Origin: Deltaproteobacteria bacterium
GTDB taxonomy: Bacteria > Desulfobacterota > JADFXK01
Assembly (NCBI GenBank): GCA_015233285.1
Contig: JADFYA010000210.1
Location: forward strand, 1-6,656
Reading direction: 5' to 3'
DNA length: 6,656 nt
The position numbers were made by a program, and so were the translations under genes. Under the pieces are notes generated by a model. The model worked only from the letters and a program-made list of their open reading frames with translations, had not been told where the DNA came from and made no database searches. Shown one piece after another: positions 1-6,042 of the stretch (the first letter of the stretch is position 1; each line of letters opens with the position of its first letter).

Positions 1-345
1 CAAGTCGTGAGGGCTGGGTCGGGTCGGAATCAGAACAAAGTCCGCCAGCTTCACCACGGTGCGGATAGATTCGGTGATGGCCGGTGGCGTGTCGACGAAG
101 GCATAGGTGAACCCCGCAGCATCCAGGAGGGCCAACTTGTCGGAAAGTTCTTTCAGGGTCACGGGAGCAAACTTGGGCGTATCGGCTGTGCGGCCATTCC
201 ACCACTCGGCCAGGGAAGCCTGGGGGTCGGTGTCGATCAGGACACAAGGGCCATCACCTGCTTTTTCGGCGGCAACGGCCAGGTGAGCGGCAAGGGTCGT
301 TTTGCCCACCCCTCCCTTTTGGCTAGCAAGAACAATGGTTTTCAT
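1..345 (-). CDS. parA: ParA/Soj-family partition ATPase, C-terminus cut by window edge
   Basis: This is the first 115 residues of a P-loop ATPase of the ParA/MinD superfamily; the rest lies beyond the left edge. The deviant Walker A motif KGGVGKTT (residues 10-17) with its signature lysine K10 is intact. Walker A' is seen as LIDTDPQ (36-42, D38 and D40) and Walker B as FVDTPP (83-88, D85). ParA proteins bind nonspecific DNA in the ATP form and move plasmids, chromosome origins or other cargo together with a ParB-like partner. No partner is visible here; one could lie downstream, off the window. The ATG at 343-345 puts the P-loop at the usual distance from the N-terminus; the upstream AAAGAG is a weak ribosome site. 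From memory this short, P-loop-first form resembles orphan or plasmid ParAs of alphaproteobacteria and mobile elements. Family assignment is firm; the role in plasmid or chromosome segregation is not shown. Confidence 0.92.
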   Translation of the reverse strand, partial: MKTIVLASQKGGVGKTTLAAHLAVAAEKAGDGPCVLIDTDPQASLAEWWNGRTADTPKFAPVTLKELSDKLALLDAAGFTYAFVDTPPAITESIRTVVKLADFVLIPTRPSPHDL

Positions 346-356
346 GTTCGCTCTTT

Positions 357-445
357 CGTGCTTTATTGTTTTCGTTTTAGAAAGAAAGACAACTTCGACG
401 TTTCCCAGCGAACAGATTATACAATAACGAAAAACAAAAAGCACG
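357..445. repeat. Imperfect inverted repeat bracketing the parA promoter
   Basis: The left arm (357-378, beginning CGTGCTTT then ATTGTTTTCGTTTT) and the reverse complement of the right arm (445-421, beginning CGTGCTTT then TTGTTTTTCGTT) align over about 20 bases with two one-base offsets. The outermost 8 bases are identical. The right arm covers the -35/-10 zone of the parA promoter and the left arm lies in the leader just before the start codon. Because one arm is outside the transcript, this would act as DNA, for example as paired operators for autoregulation or as a centromere-like site. AT-rich low complexity could explain part of the match. Confidence 0.4.
416..445 (-). promoter_or_regulatory. 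Probable parA promoter
   Basis: A perfect -10 hexamer TATAAT reads on the minus strand at 421-416, about 70 bases upstream of the parA ATG. At 16-18 bases further upstream there is no good -35 (candidates such as TGCTTT match poorly), so the promoter may be weak or need an activator. The start point would fall near 409, giving a leader of about 65 bases. The surrounding sequence is clearly more AT-rich than the genes. Confidence 0.5.
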
Positions 446-947
446 ATTTATTTTACAACACGTTTTCTTGCTTTCTTCTTTTCTTCCTTTTATGGGCAAC
501 ATCTCTTTTGTTTCCTCAGTCCCAGGACGGCATGAAGCAGCACAAATTTTTCGATCTTGGATTGGGGTGAGTAGTCTGAAGGTGCTCAAAGGAGGAATGA
601 TGCGAAACCACTCATCAGGGCAAGCAACGAGGGCCATGAGAATTGACCAGGCTGGAGGTGTTCGGGGCCAGCTCATTGACCACCCCCTGGGCCAGATAAA
701 TTGACCAGGGCGGGAAGAGCGACCGTCGCCGGAGGCGTCCGGTCAATTGTTCACCTGAAGAGAAAACCTTTGCTTTATCCAGCCCATTTATGACAAAGTG
801 GGCCAGACTGGCGCTCGGCAAATCGCTCGACTCCTCCCTCACCCAAAACGTTTAGGGCTACCATCGCCGGGCGCCGGTCACTTCAAGCCGCCTCAAGAAT
901 GATCCTTTCTGCTCTTTATTCCTACTGCCAGCTATGACCTGAAAGGT
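446..947. other. Gene-free interval between dnaE2 and parA
   Basis: No reading frame here has a recognisable protein, a plausible ribosome site and protein-like composition together. From about 446 to 500 the plus strand is nearly all pyrimidine (purine-rich on the coding strand of the neighbours). 540-640 shows nothing I can name. 640-750 carries the ATTGACC repeats listed separately. 750-947 shows no gene and only a weak 5-bp hairpin at the dnaE2 stop codon. A change in base composition at about 500-560 separates the AT-rich parA leader from GC-rich DNA. The interval may be scar tissue from past insertions. Confidence 0.5.
642..747. repeat. Cluster of ATTGACC repeats, possible IS21-type end remnant
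   Basis: ATTGACC occurs three times in direct orientation at 642, 675 and 700; two copies extend to ATTGACCAGG (642-651 and 700-709). It occurs once inverted as GGTCAAT at 741-747. Read on the minus strand this gives repeated GGTCAAT units spaced by GC-rich stretches containing CTGGCC. Multiple short GGTCAAT-like repeats near the termini are a known feature of IS21-family elements, and I infer a decayed end of such an element. No istA or istB coding remnant is recognisable beside it. An unrelated iteron-like protein-binding array is the alternative. Confidence 0.35.
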
Positions 948-3900
948 CTAACTCATTGTTCCAATCGTCGGTACCCGGGTTATCCGATCAACCGTTAAGC
1001 TGACCGCCCCGTATTCCGTTTGGACCCGGCCGGTCAGAAGATGGGGCCGATCCATATCCAGGTATTGGCAAAATCGTTTAAAGGCCTTGGGGAAGAACAC
1101 GGTTTCATAAATAGCCGTTTCGTCCTCGAAGGAGAAGAATTGCATCGGTTCCCCTTCCCGGGTAGCCACTTCTTTTCGGGAAATAGGCCAGCCTTTGACC
1201 GTGACCCGCCGGCCGTTTTTTCCGGCCAACTCGGCCGCAGGAGTAATGACCTGGCCACAACTCCTAAAGAATGATTCGAAGAGCTTCAACGGATGGACGG
1301 ACAGGACAAACCCCAAAGTCTCCATCTCTTGAGCACATTTCCGGGCTAAAGATATATCGGGCAGAGGTGGGACTTGTGTCCGGGTCTGAGACCTAGTCAG
1401 GTGAAAAGAGGACTGCGGGGAACGGAGCGATTTTGATTTCATCTCCCGGCCCAGCCGGGCTTCTAAATACCATCTAACTTGAGGCCGATTAAAGCCATTC
1501 GCCAGGGAATCCAGGGCTCCGCTTTTAGACAATATCGAGATATTCTCGGGACAGAGCTTCACCCGCGCCATTACATCATCCAGGGCGGTGAACGGCCCCC
1601 GGCCGCCGCGTTCGGCTAAGATGGTTTCTATGATTTCCTGCCGAATACCTTTGAGTTGCTGCAGCCCCACCCGAATGGTCCGGTCCCGGCCCATATAAGC
1701 CCAATCACTGGCGTTGAGGTCCGGTCCCAAGACGGTCAGCCCCATCCGGCGGGCCTCCGAGATGTACGCCGAGGTGGTATAATATCCGCCCTGGTTGGAG
1801 ATGACTGCGGCCATGAATTCCGCCGGATAATGGGCCTTCAAATAGGCGGACTTGAAGCTGACCAGGGCATAGGAGGCCGAATGGGGTTTACAGAAAGAGT
1901 ACCCGGCAAATGAAATGATCATATCCCAGACCAGGGCCGCCACTTCAGTCGACACCTCCCGACCGGCGCATCCTGCAAAGAACCGGGCCCGGTACTGAGT
2001 CAGTTTTTCACTTCCTTTCTTGCTGAGCGTTTTCCTGAGTCCGTCCGCGGCCGCCCAATCGAATCCGGCCATGGCCATAGCCACCTTAACCACATCCTCT
2101 TGGTAGACCATGATCCCGTAGGTTTCGGAGAGCAACTTGGTCAGGCTGGGGTGCAAAGGGCGGTAGGGTGCGCCGTGCAACCGGCGGATGTAGTCATTGA
2201 TATACCTGTTCGCCGCGGGCCGGATGATCGACGAATGAATCACCAGGTGTTCAAAATCACCCCGTCGGGTCTTTTGCTGCAATTGCCGCATGGCCGGGGA
2301 TTCAACGTAAAATACCCCCATGGACTCGCCCCGGCTGAGCAGCCGTAACGTTGCGGGATCATCTAAAGGATTGAATCGGGCGTAGTCTATCTGGCGTCCC
2401 GTATGGACCGCCACCGCGGCCAGGGCGTCTCGAATCACGGCCAGGGAGCGGTTCCCCAACAGATCGATTTTGATCAGACCGGCCTCTTCCGCCTGATCTT
2501 TCTCCCACTGGATGATATTGACTCCCTTGGCGGCCCGTTGCATGGGCACGTGCAGCGAGATGCGCTCCGGAGCCAGGATGACCCCGCCGCAGTGTACCGA
2601 TAGATGCCGGGGGAGACCGTCCAACCCGGCGGCCAACTGGAAAATTTCCGGCCAGGGCTGGGGCAATGAGAAATCCTGGAACTTCGGGTGGCTTTCGATC
2701 CGTTGATCAATCCCGTGAATCCCGATCCAGCCCAGGCGGTTGGTTACTTCTTTGATCCGGTTGGCCGGAAGGCCATAGACCTTGGCCACCTCCCGCACCG
2801 CCCCGCGGGCCTGAAACCCGATATGGTTGGCCACCATGGCCATTCGAGCCGGGCCGTAATGATCCCGTATCTCGGCTAACAGCCCATCCCGTTCATCCCA
2901 GGGAAAATCCACATCAATATCCGGGAAGTCCTGCCGCTGCGGATTTAAAAAGCGGCCGAACAGGAGGTTGTGCCGGATGGGGTCCACATGGGTGATCCCC
3001 AGCAGGTAACTGACCAGACTGGCCGCCGCACTGCCCCGACCGCAATGGATCAGGCGGCGTTTGACAATATCGGCCACGATCAGGAAATAATCCACAAACC
3101 CTTTGGACCGGATTAGGTCCATTTCTTCCGTTAGCCGTTTTTCGATATCGGGCCGAGTCCGGCCATACCGCCAGGCGATCCCCTCCCGGCACAGGGCCAG
3201 GAGCCGACTGAAATGATCCTCCGGCCGATCATCAAAGCACGGAAAAACCGGCTTGAAGTGGTCCCATTGGGAATGCAGGGTCCGAGCCAGGGTCACGGTA
3301 TTGGCCATGGCTTCCGGACAATAGGGGAAATGCGCCCGCATGTCCTCCTCCGGTTGGAGCCACTGGCCGGGGTTGACGACGGCATCCGGGGATAAGGTGC
3401 TCAAGGTCCGGTTCAGGTCAATGGCCCGAACCAGCCGGTGCCGGGGGTAATCCTCGGGTCGGGCAAAATAGACCGCATTGGTCGCCACCGCCGGCAGACC
3501 CAAATCCCGAGACAAGCGCCAGGCTCGACGGCCGGATGGACCGGGAACTACTTCCACCCAGCATTCCGCCCGGGATCGGAGGGCCTGCAGGATCACGGGG
3601 TCATCACTCATGATGGCCAGGTGCTCCCGACATTCAGGGAACTCCGCCTTAAGGGAAAAATCGGGGACCAGATGCCGTCGAGTGATCAGCTCCGAGAGAA
3701 TTTCATAACCGGCCTGCGTCTTGATCATGATCACCGCCGCCTCGGACGCGGTCTGGAGATAGGCCCCGACCAGCGGGGTCAGACCGTGGGCTTTGGCCGC
3801 GGCCAGGAAATTGATCAGACCGTAAAATCCGTTGGTGTCGGTCAGGGCCAGATGAGTGGCCCCGTTCTCAACCGCGGTCCGGCACAGTTCGGCTACGGAA

Positions 3901-3956
3901 CTTACGCCCCACATCAGCGAGTAACCAGAGTGAACATGTAAGTGGATAAAGGACAT
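948..3956 (-). CDS. dnaE2: Error-prone DNA polymerase III alpha homologue (DnaE2/ImuC)
   Basis: A 1002-residue C-family DNA polymerase. Order of domains: PHP (about 1-210, HLHVHS at 5-10), palm and polymerase core (about 270-570), tandem helix-hairpin-helix region (about 760-820, ending SILSKSGALDSL), and an OB-fold (about 913-995). The catalytic aspartates are present: D346 and D348 in PDIDVDF, and D498 in KIDLLG. GRGSAAASLVSYLLG (306-320) is the conserved nucleotide-binding region. The PHP metal site looks degenerate: the usual TDH is TDT (T41), and the usual NDxHY is NAVYF (160-164), so PHP proofreading is unlikely. The tau-binding C-terminal domain of DnaE1 is absent and no clear clamp motif is seen, as expected of the DnaE2 type. 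The ATG at 3956 was chosen because the family begins right at this FIHLHVHS motif; an upstream extension to 4280 would overlap imuB. The start has no strong ribosome site. It follows imuB by 23 bases and is probably co-transcribed. Expected role: translesion synthesis and damage-induced mutagenesis. Confidence 0.93.
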   Translation of the reverse strand: MSFIHLHVHSGYSLMWGVSSVAELCRTAVENGATHLALTDTNGFYGLINFLAAAKAHGLTPLVGAYLQTASEAAVIMIKTQAGYEILSELITRRHLVPDFSLKAEFPECREHLAIMSDDPVILQALRSRAECWVEVVPGPSGRRAWRLSRDLGLPAVATNAVYFARPEDYPRHRLVRAIDLNRTLSTLSPDAVVNPGQWLQPEEDMRAHFPYCPEAMANTVTLARTLHSQWDHFKPVFPCFDDRPEDHFSRLLALCREGIAWRYGRTRPDIEKRLTEEMDLIRSKGFVDYFLIVADIVKRRLIHCGRGSAAASLVSYLLGITHVDPIRHNLLFGRFLNPQRQDFPDIDVDFPWDERDGLLAEIRDHYGPARMAMVANHIGFQARGAVREVAKVYGLPANRIKEVTNRLGWIGIHGIDQRIESHPKFQDFSLPQPWPEIFQLAAGLDGLPRHLSVHCGGVILAPERISLHVPMQRAAKGVNIIQWEKDQAEEAGLIKIDLLGNRSLAVIRDALAAVAVHTGRQIDYARFNPLDDPATLRLLSRGESMGVFYVESPAMRQLQQKTRRGDFEHLVIHSSIIRPAANRYINDYIRRLHGAPYRPLHPSLTKLLSETYGIMVYQEDVVKVAMAMAGFDWAAADGLRKTLSKKGSEKLTQYRARFFAGCAGREVSTEVAALVWDMIISFAGYSFCKPHSASYALVSFKSAYLKAHYPAEFMAAVISNQGGYYTTSAYISEARRMGLTVLGPDLNASDWAYMGRDRTIRVGLQQLKGIRQEIIETILAERGGRGPFTALDDVMARVKLCPENISILSKSGALDSLANGFNRPQVRWYLEARLGREMKSKSLRSPQSSFHLTRSQTRTQVPPLPDISLARKCAQEMETLGFVLSVHPLKLFESFFRSCGQVITPAAELAGKNGRRVTVKGWPISRKEVATREGEPMQFFSFEDETAIYETVFFPKAFKRFCQYLDMDRPHLLTGRVQTEYGAVSLTVDRITRVPTIGTMS

Positions 3957-3979
3957 GGTGGCCTGTGGGTCATTGGGGG

Positions 3980-5140
3980 TTACATGGTGCGTCCCCAGGT
4001 GAGAGCCTGCGACCCGAACCGGACCCTGACGGTATCCACGGCTTGCTGGAGTTGTTCGGCGCGACGCAGGCCGGTTTCTTCCCAGGGGAACAGCGAGAGT
4101 TGCCGGACCGGCATGGTCAGGTCCCACATGGTCAAGATCAGGCGGCGCACGGCCATCCGTCTCTGGAGAAGATGGTCCAGGGCTGGCTGTAAGGCTCGAA
4201 ACAGCATCAGATCGAGATTGGATGCGCTCCCGGGAAACCGACCCTGCCGATGGTCTATGCGGCCGTCGGCGTACCGCCATTCCAAATCAAACCGGCCGGG
4301 GTAACGATTGTGGCGGCGGAGGCTCCATCCCGCTTCTTCCACCAGCCGAAACAAGGCGGCTGACAATTCTCTCTTATCGATTTCATCCCGGTCCAGGTTT
4401 CGGACAAACCGCAATCGAGGCACGGTCTGGAACGGCAGAACCGAAGAAACATCCTCACCCCGCGCTAACCCGGCCAACTGGACGCCCAGGCGCCCAAACA
4501 CTTCGGTTAAGGCCTCCACGTTTAAAGCGGCCAGTTGCCCTACCCGCTGGATATTGAAATCGGCTAAGGCGGCCATAGTCTTGGGGCCGACTCCCGGTAT
4601 GCTGACGACCGGCAGAGGATCGAGAAAGGTGGGCTCGCCGCCCGGAAAAATACGGCACAACTCGCCTGGAGCCATAAACTGAGCGGCCACCTGACTGATC
4701 AATTTGTTACCCGCCAGACCCAACTGGCCGCGTAATTGTCGGCGGTCCCACAATTCCCGTTCTAAGCGGCAGGCGGCGTCCGCGGCATGACCCCATAACC
4801 GTTCCGTCCCGGTAAAATCGACAAAATACCGCCCCGGCCGTGTTCCCTCCACCAAAGGTGAGAACAGGTACAGGTCTTTTAAGATGCCCTGGTGGTGCTG
4901 ATTATAGAAGAAGGCGTCAGGTGGGGTGACGATCAAACGCCGACACCGCTGCCGGGCCAAACTGACCGGCATCCCGGCCTGAATTCCCTCTTTCCGGGCC
5001 GGGCCATTGGTTCCCTGGATGACCGACCGGGCATTCTGTTCGGCGATGGCCACCGGCTTGCCTTTGAATTCCGGCCGCCGCAATTCTTCTAACGATGCGG
5101 CGAAATCAGGTAGATGCACATGGACGATAGACCGGATCAT
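3980..5140 (-). CDS. imuB: ImuB-like inactive Y-family polymerase homologue, clamp adaptor
   Basis: A 386-residue DinB/UmuC-superfamily protein. The palm/fingers part includes FKGKPVAIAE and ARKEGIQAGMP, a helix-hairpin-helix follows at IPGVGPKT (about 181-188), then a little-finger domain, and the C-terminus VRVRFGSQAL is typical of UmuC-like proteins. The metal-binding carboxylates are all gone: the family's HIDMD is HVHLP (H9 replaces the first Asp), and the family's SLDEAYLD is replaced by RPGRYFVD, so Asp-Glu becomes G103-R104. It therefore should not polymerise, which defines ImuB among Y-family proteins. QLSLF (347-351) matches the consensus beta-clamp-binding motif. In mycobacteria and Caulobacter, ImuB links DnaE2 to the clamp. 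This copy is shorter than the usual ImuB and lacks the long C-terminal extension after the clamp motif. The ATG at 5140 has AGAGG five bases upstream; a GTG at 5146 is possible. It lies 41 bases after lexA and 23 before dnaE2. Confidence 0.85.
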   Translation of the reverse strand: MIRSIVHVHLPDFAASLEELRRPEFKGKPVAIAEQNARSVIQGTNGPARKEGIQAGMPVSLARQRCRRLIVTPPDAFFYNQHHQGILKDLYLFSPLVEGTRPGRYFVDFTGTERLWGHAADAACRLERELWDRRQLRGQLGLAGNKLISQVAAQFMAPGELCRIFPGGEPTFLDPLPVVSIPGVGPKTMAALADFNIQRVGQLAALNVEALTEVFGRLGVQLAGLARGEDVSSVLPFQTVPRLRFVRNLDRDEIDKRELSAALFRLVEEAGWSLRRHNRYPGRFDLEWRYADGRIDHRQGRFPGSASNLDLMLFRALQPALDHLLQRRMAVRRLILTMWDLTMPVRQLSLFPWEETGLRRAEQLQQAVDTVRVRFGSQALTWGRTM

Positions 5141-5146
5141 GAGCAC

Positions 5147-5175
5147 CTCTGCGTTCTCTGTTTGTTCTCTGCGTT
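5147..5175. repeat. Short CAGAG-type tandem repeat in the lexA-imuB gap
   Basis: On the plus strand CTCTGCGTT occurs at 5147-5155 and again at 5167-5175, with a related TTCTCTGTTTG between them, so the gap is built from about three units of a 10-11 base repeat (minus strand: AACGCAGAG, AACAAACAGAG, AACGCAGAG). Repeats of the CACAGAGAACACAGAG type are common in intergenic DNA of many bacteria. The same bases contain GTTC-N7-GTTC at 5153-5167, the form of the alphaproteobacterial LexA box. The last unit also supplies the ribosome site of imuB. Confidence 0.6.
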
Positions 5176-5181
5176 GTGCTT

Positions 5182-5829
5182 TTAGGAATTGTGGTGGAAT
5201 GGGCTGGAAAAAGGCGCCCGATAATGGCGCAACAGCCCGACCACCAGACCAATAATGGTCACATCTGCTTCCGGTTTGAACAGAGGTTTCATTTTTCTGT
5301 TGGCCGGTCTTAGTTCGATTTGGTCTTCCTGCCGGTAGTACTTTTTAACCGTGGCCTCACCATCCACCATGGCCACCACGGTTTGACCGTTGTCGGCATG
5401 ATTTTGTTTGGTGATGATCAAGATATCACCGTCTTTGATGCCTTCATCGATCATGGAGTCGCCGCGGACTCTGAGTGCAAAATTGAGTCCACCGCCTAAG
5501 AAGGTTTCCGGGACCTCGATGGATTCCGGGATTTCCGGGGCCTCGATGGGCGTACCCGCTGCCACCACACCCAGAAAAGGAATCGACACCGCACCCAGCT
5601 TGAGCGGGACCAGTTCTAAGACGCGCTTCTGATTGCCCCAGGGACTGGCCAGGTAACCGCGACGTTCCAATTGCTTTAGATGCTTGTATACGGAGTTCAA
5701 TGACTTATACCCTAAATTTTGTCGTATCTCTTCATATGACGGGGTGTATCCGTGTCGTTTGATGTAGTCCTGCAAAAAACGGTAAACAGTTTCTTGGGCC
5801 GGGGTGAGTCCTTGGGGGGATTGAGACAT
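5182..5829 (-). CDS. lexA: LexA repressor, SOS regulator
   Basis: A 215-residue LexA with both domains. The N-terminal winged helix (about 5-73) contains LTPAQ, TPSYEEIRQNLGYKS and the recognition helix SLNSVYKHLKQLERRGYL. The C-terminal S24-type protease domain has the self-cleavage bond A91-G92 in VVAAGTP, catalytic S125 in RGDSM and K162 in ATVKKYY; the 37-residue Ser-Lys spacing equals that of E. coli LexA (S119/K156). It should therefore self-cleave when stimulated by the RecA filament. The recognition helix differs from E. coli, with Tyr and Lys where that protein has Glu residues, so the operator is probably not CTGT-N8-ACAG. The start at 5829 is preferred over the ATG at 5844 because GGAGG (5838-5842) lies eight bases before it, and the earlier ATG overlaps that site. 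A short nonconserved tail (HYRAPFSSPFHHNS) ends the protein. It heads the probable operon with imuB and dnaE2, as LexA2 does in some proteobacteria. Confidence 0.94.
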   Translation of the reverse strand: MSQSPQGLTPAQETVYRFLQDYIKRHGYTPSYEEIRQNLGYKSLNSVYKHLKQLERRGYLASPWGNQKRVLELVPLKLGAVSIPFLGVVAAGTPIEAPEIPESIEVPETFLGGGLNFALRVRGDSMIDEGIKDGDILIITKQNHADNGQTVVAMVDGEATVKKYYRQEDQIELRPANRKMKPLFKPEADVTIIGLVVGLLRHYRAPFSSPFHHNS

Positions 5830-5837
5830 TCTTCGAT

Positions 5838-5842
5838 CCTCC
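5838..5842 (-). promoter_or_regulatory. Ribosome binding site deciding the lexA start
   Basis: GGAGG on the minus strand with an 8-base spacer to the ATG at 5827-5829. Its first G is the last base of an upstream in-frame ATG (5842-5844), which has no comparable site of its own. This supports the shorter LexA beginning MSQSPQGLTPAQ. Confidence 0.75.
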
Positions 5843-5943
5843 ATGAGCCTGGCTGATTACTCGTTGCACGTTGTTGTCAAGAAATAACAACCGACTTTCA
5901 TGAAGGCAATTATGATCGTGTCGGGTTAAATAGCCGGATGGTG

Positions 5944-5964
5944 CTGTCAGGCAACCACTGACAG
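5944..5964. promoter_or_regulatory. Inverted repeat over the lexA promoter, candidate LexA operator
   Basis: CTGTCAG (5944-5950) and CTGACAG (5958-5964) form a perfect 7-bp inverted repeat with a 7-base spacer. On the minus strand the first arm overlaps the -10 hexamer TATACT and the repeat runs past the predicted start point, a position where a bound repressor would block RNA polymerase. The outer CTGT...ACAG resembles the E. coli LexA box, but with 13 rather than 8 intervening bases. It is therefore either a divergent LexA box or the site of another regulator. Confidence 0.5.
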
Positions 5965-5991
5965 TATAGGTGAATAAAAGGTGAAAGTCAA
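5963..5991 (-). promoter_or_regulatory. Sigma70-type promoter for the lexA-imuB-dnaE2 operon
   Basis: On the minus strand -35 TTGACT (5991-5986) and -10 TATACT (5968-5963) are separated by exactly 17 bases. Both match the consensus at five of six positions. The predicted start near 5956 gives a leader of about 127 bases before the lexA ATG. It lies in the gap after the DUF72 gene, so the cassette does not depend on read-through from that gene. Confidence 0.7.
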
Positions 5992-6042
5992 GCAGAAAGC
6001 TGTCCGGGCTGGAAAGAGCAAAGAATAGACTGGCGGGGGCCA

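Noticed and set aside
7..570. 187-residue plus-strand reading frame
   Set aside because: Its first 340 bases are antisense to parA with its clear Walker motifs, and the rest crosses the AT-rich leader; composition is not protein-like.
377..842. Short reading frames on both strands in the dnaE2-parA gap (minus 377-676 and 615-842, plus 468-704)
   Set aside because: None resembles a known protein or has a good ribosome site, and they run through repeats and the parA promoter.
936..948. Hairpin GACCT-GAA-AGGTC at the dnaE2 stop codon as a terminator
   Set aside because: The stem is only 5 bp, the loop 3 bases, it overlaps the stop codon, and no T tract follows on the minus strand.
3438..3941. 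167-residue plus-strand reading frame inside dnaE2
   Set aside because: Antisense shadow of the conserved PHP domain coding sequence; no independent support.
3957..4280. In-frame extension of dnaE2 by 108 residues
   Set aside because: It overlaps the 3' end of imuB in another frame, has proline/arginine-rich low-quality sequence, and the family begins at the HLHVHS motif that directly follows the ATG at 3956.
5852..5880. TTGACA at 5880-5875 as the main lexA promoter
   Set aside because: No acceptable -10 at 16-18 bases; the promoter at 5963-5991 is much better.
5857..5901. 14-codon leader peptide upstream of lexA
   Set aside because: No ribosome site before its ATG and no sign of an attenuator; such short frames are expected by chance.
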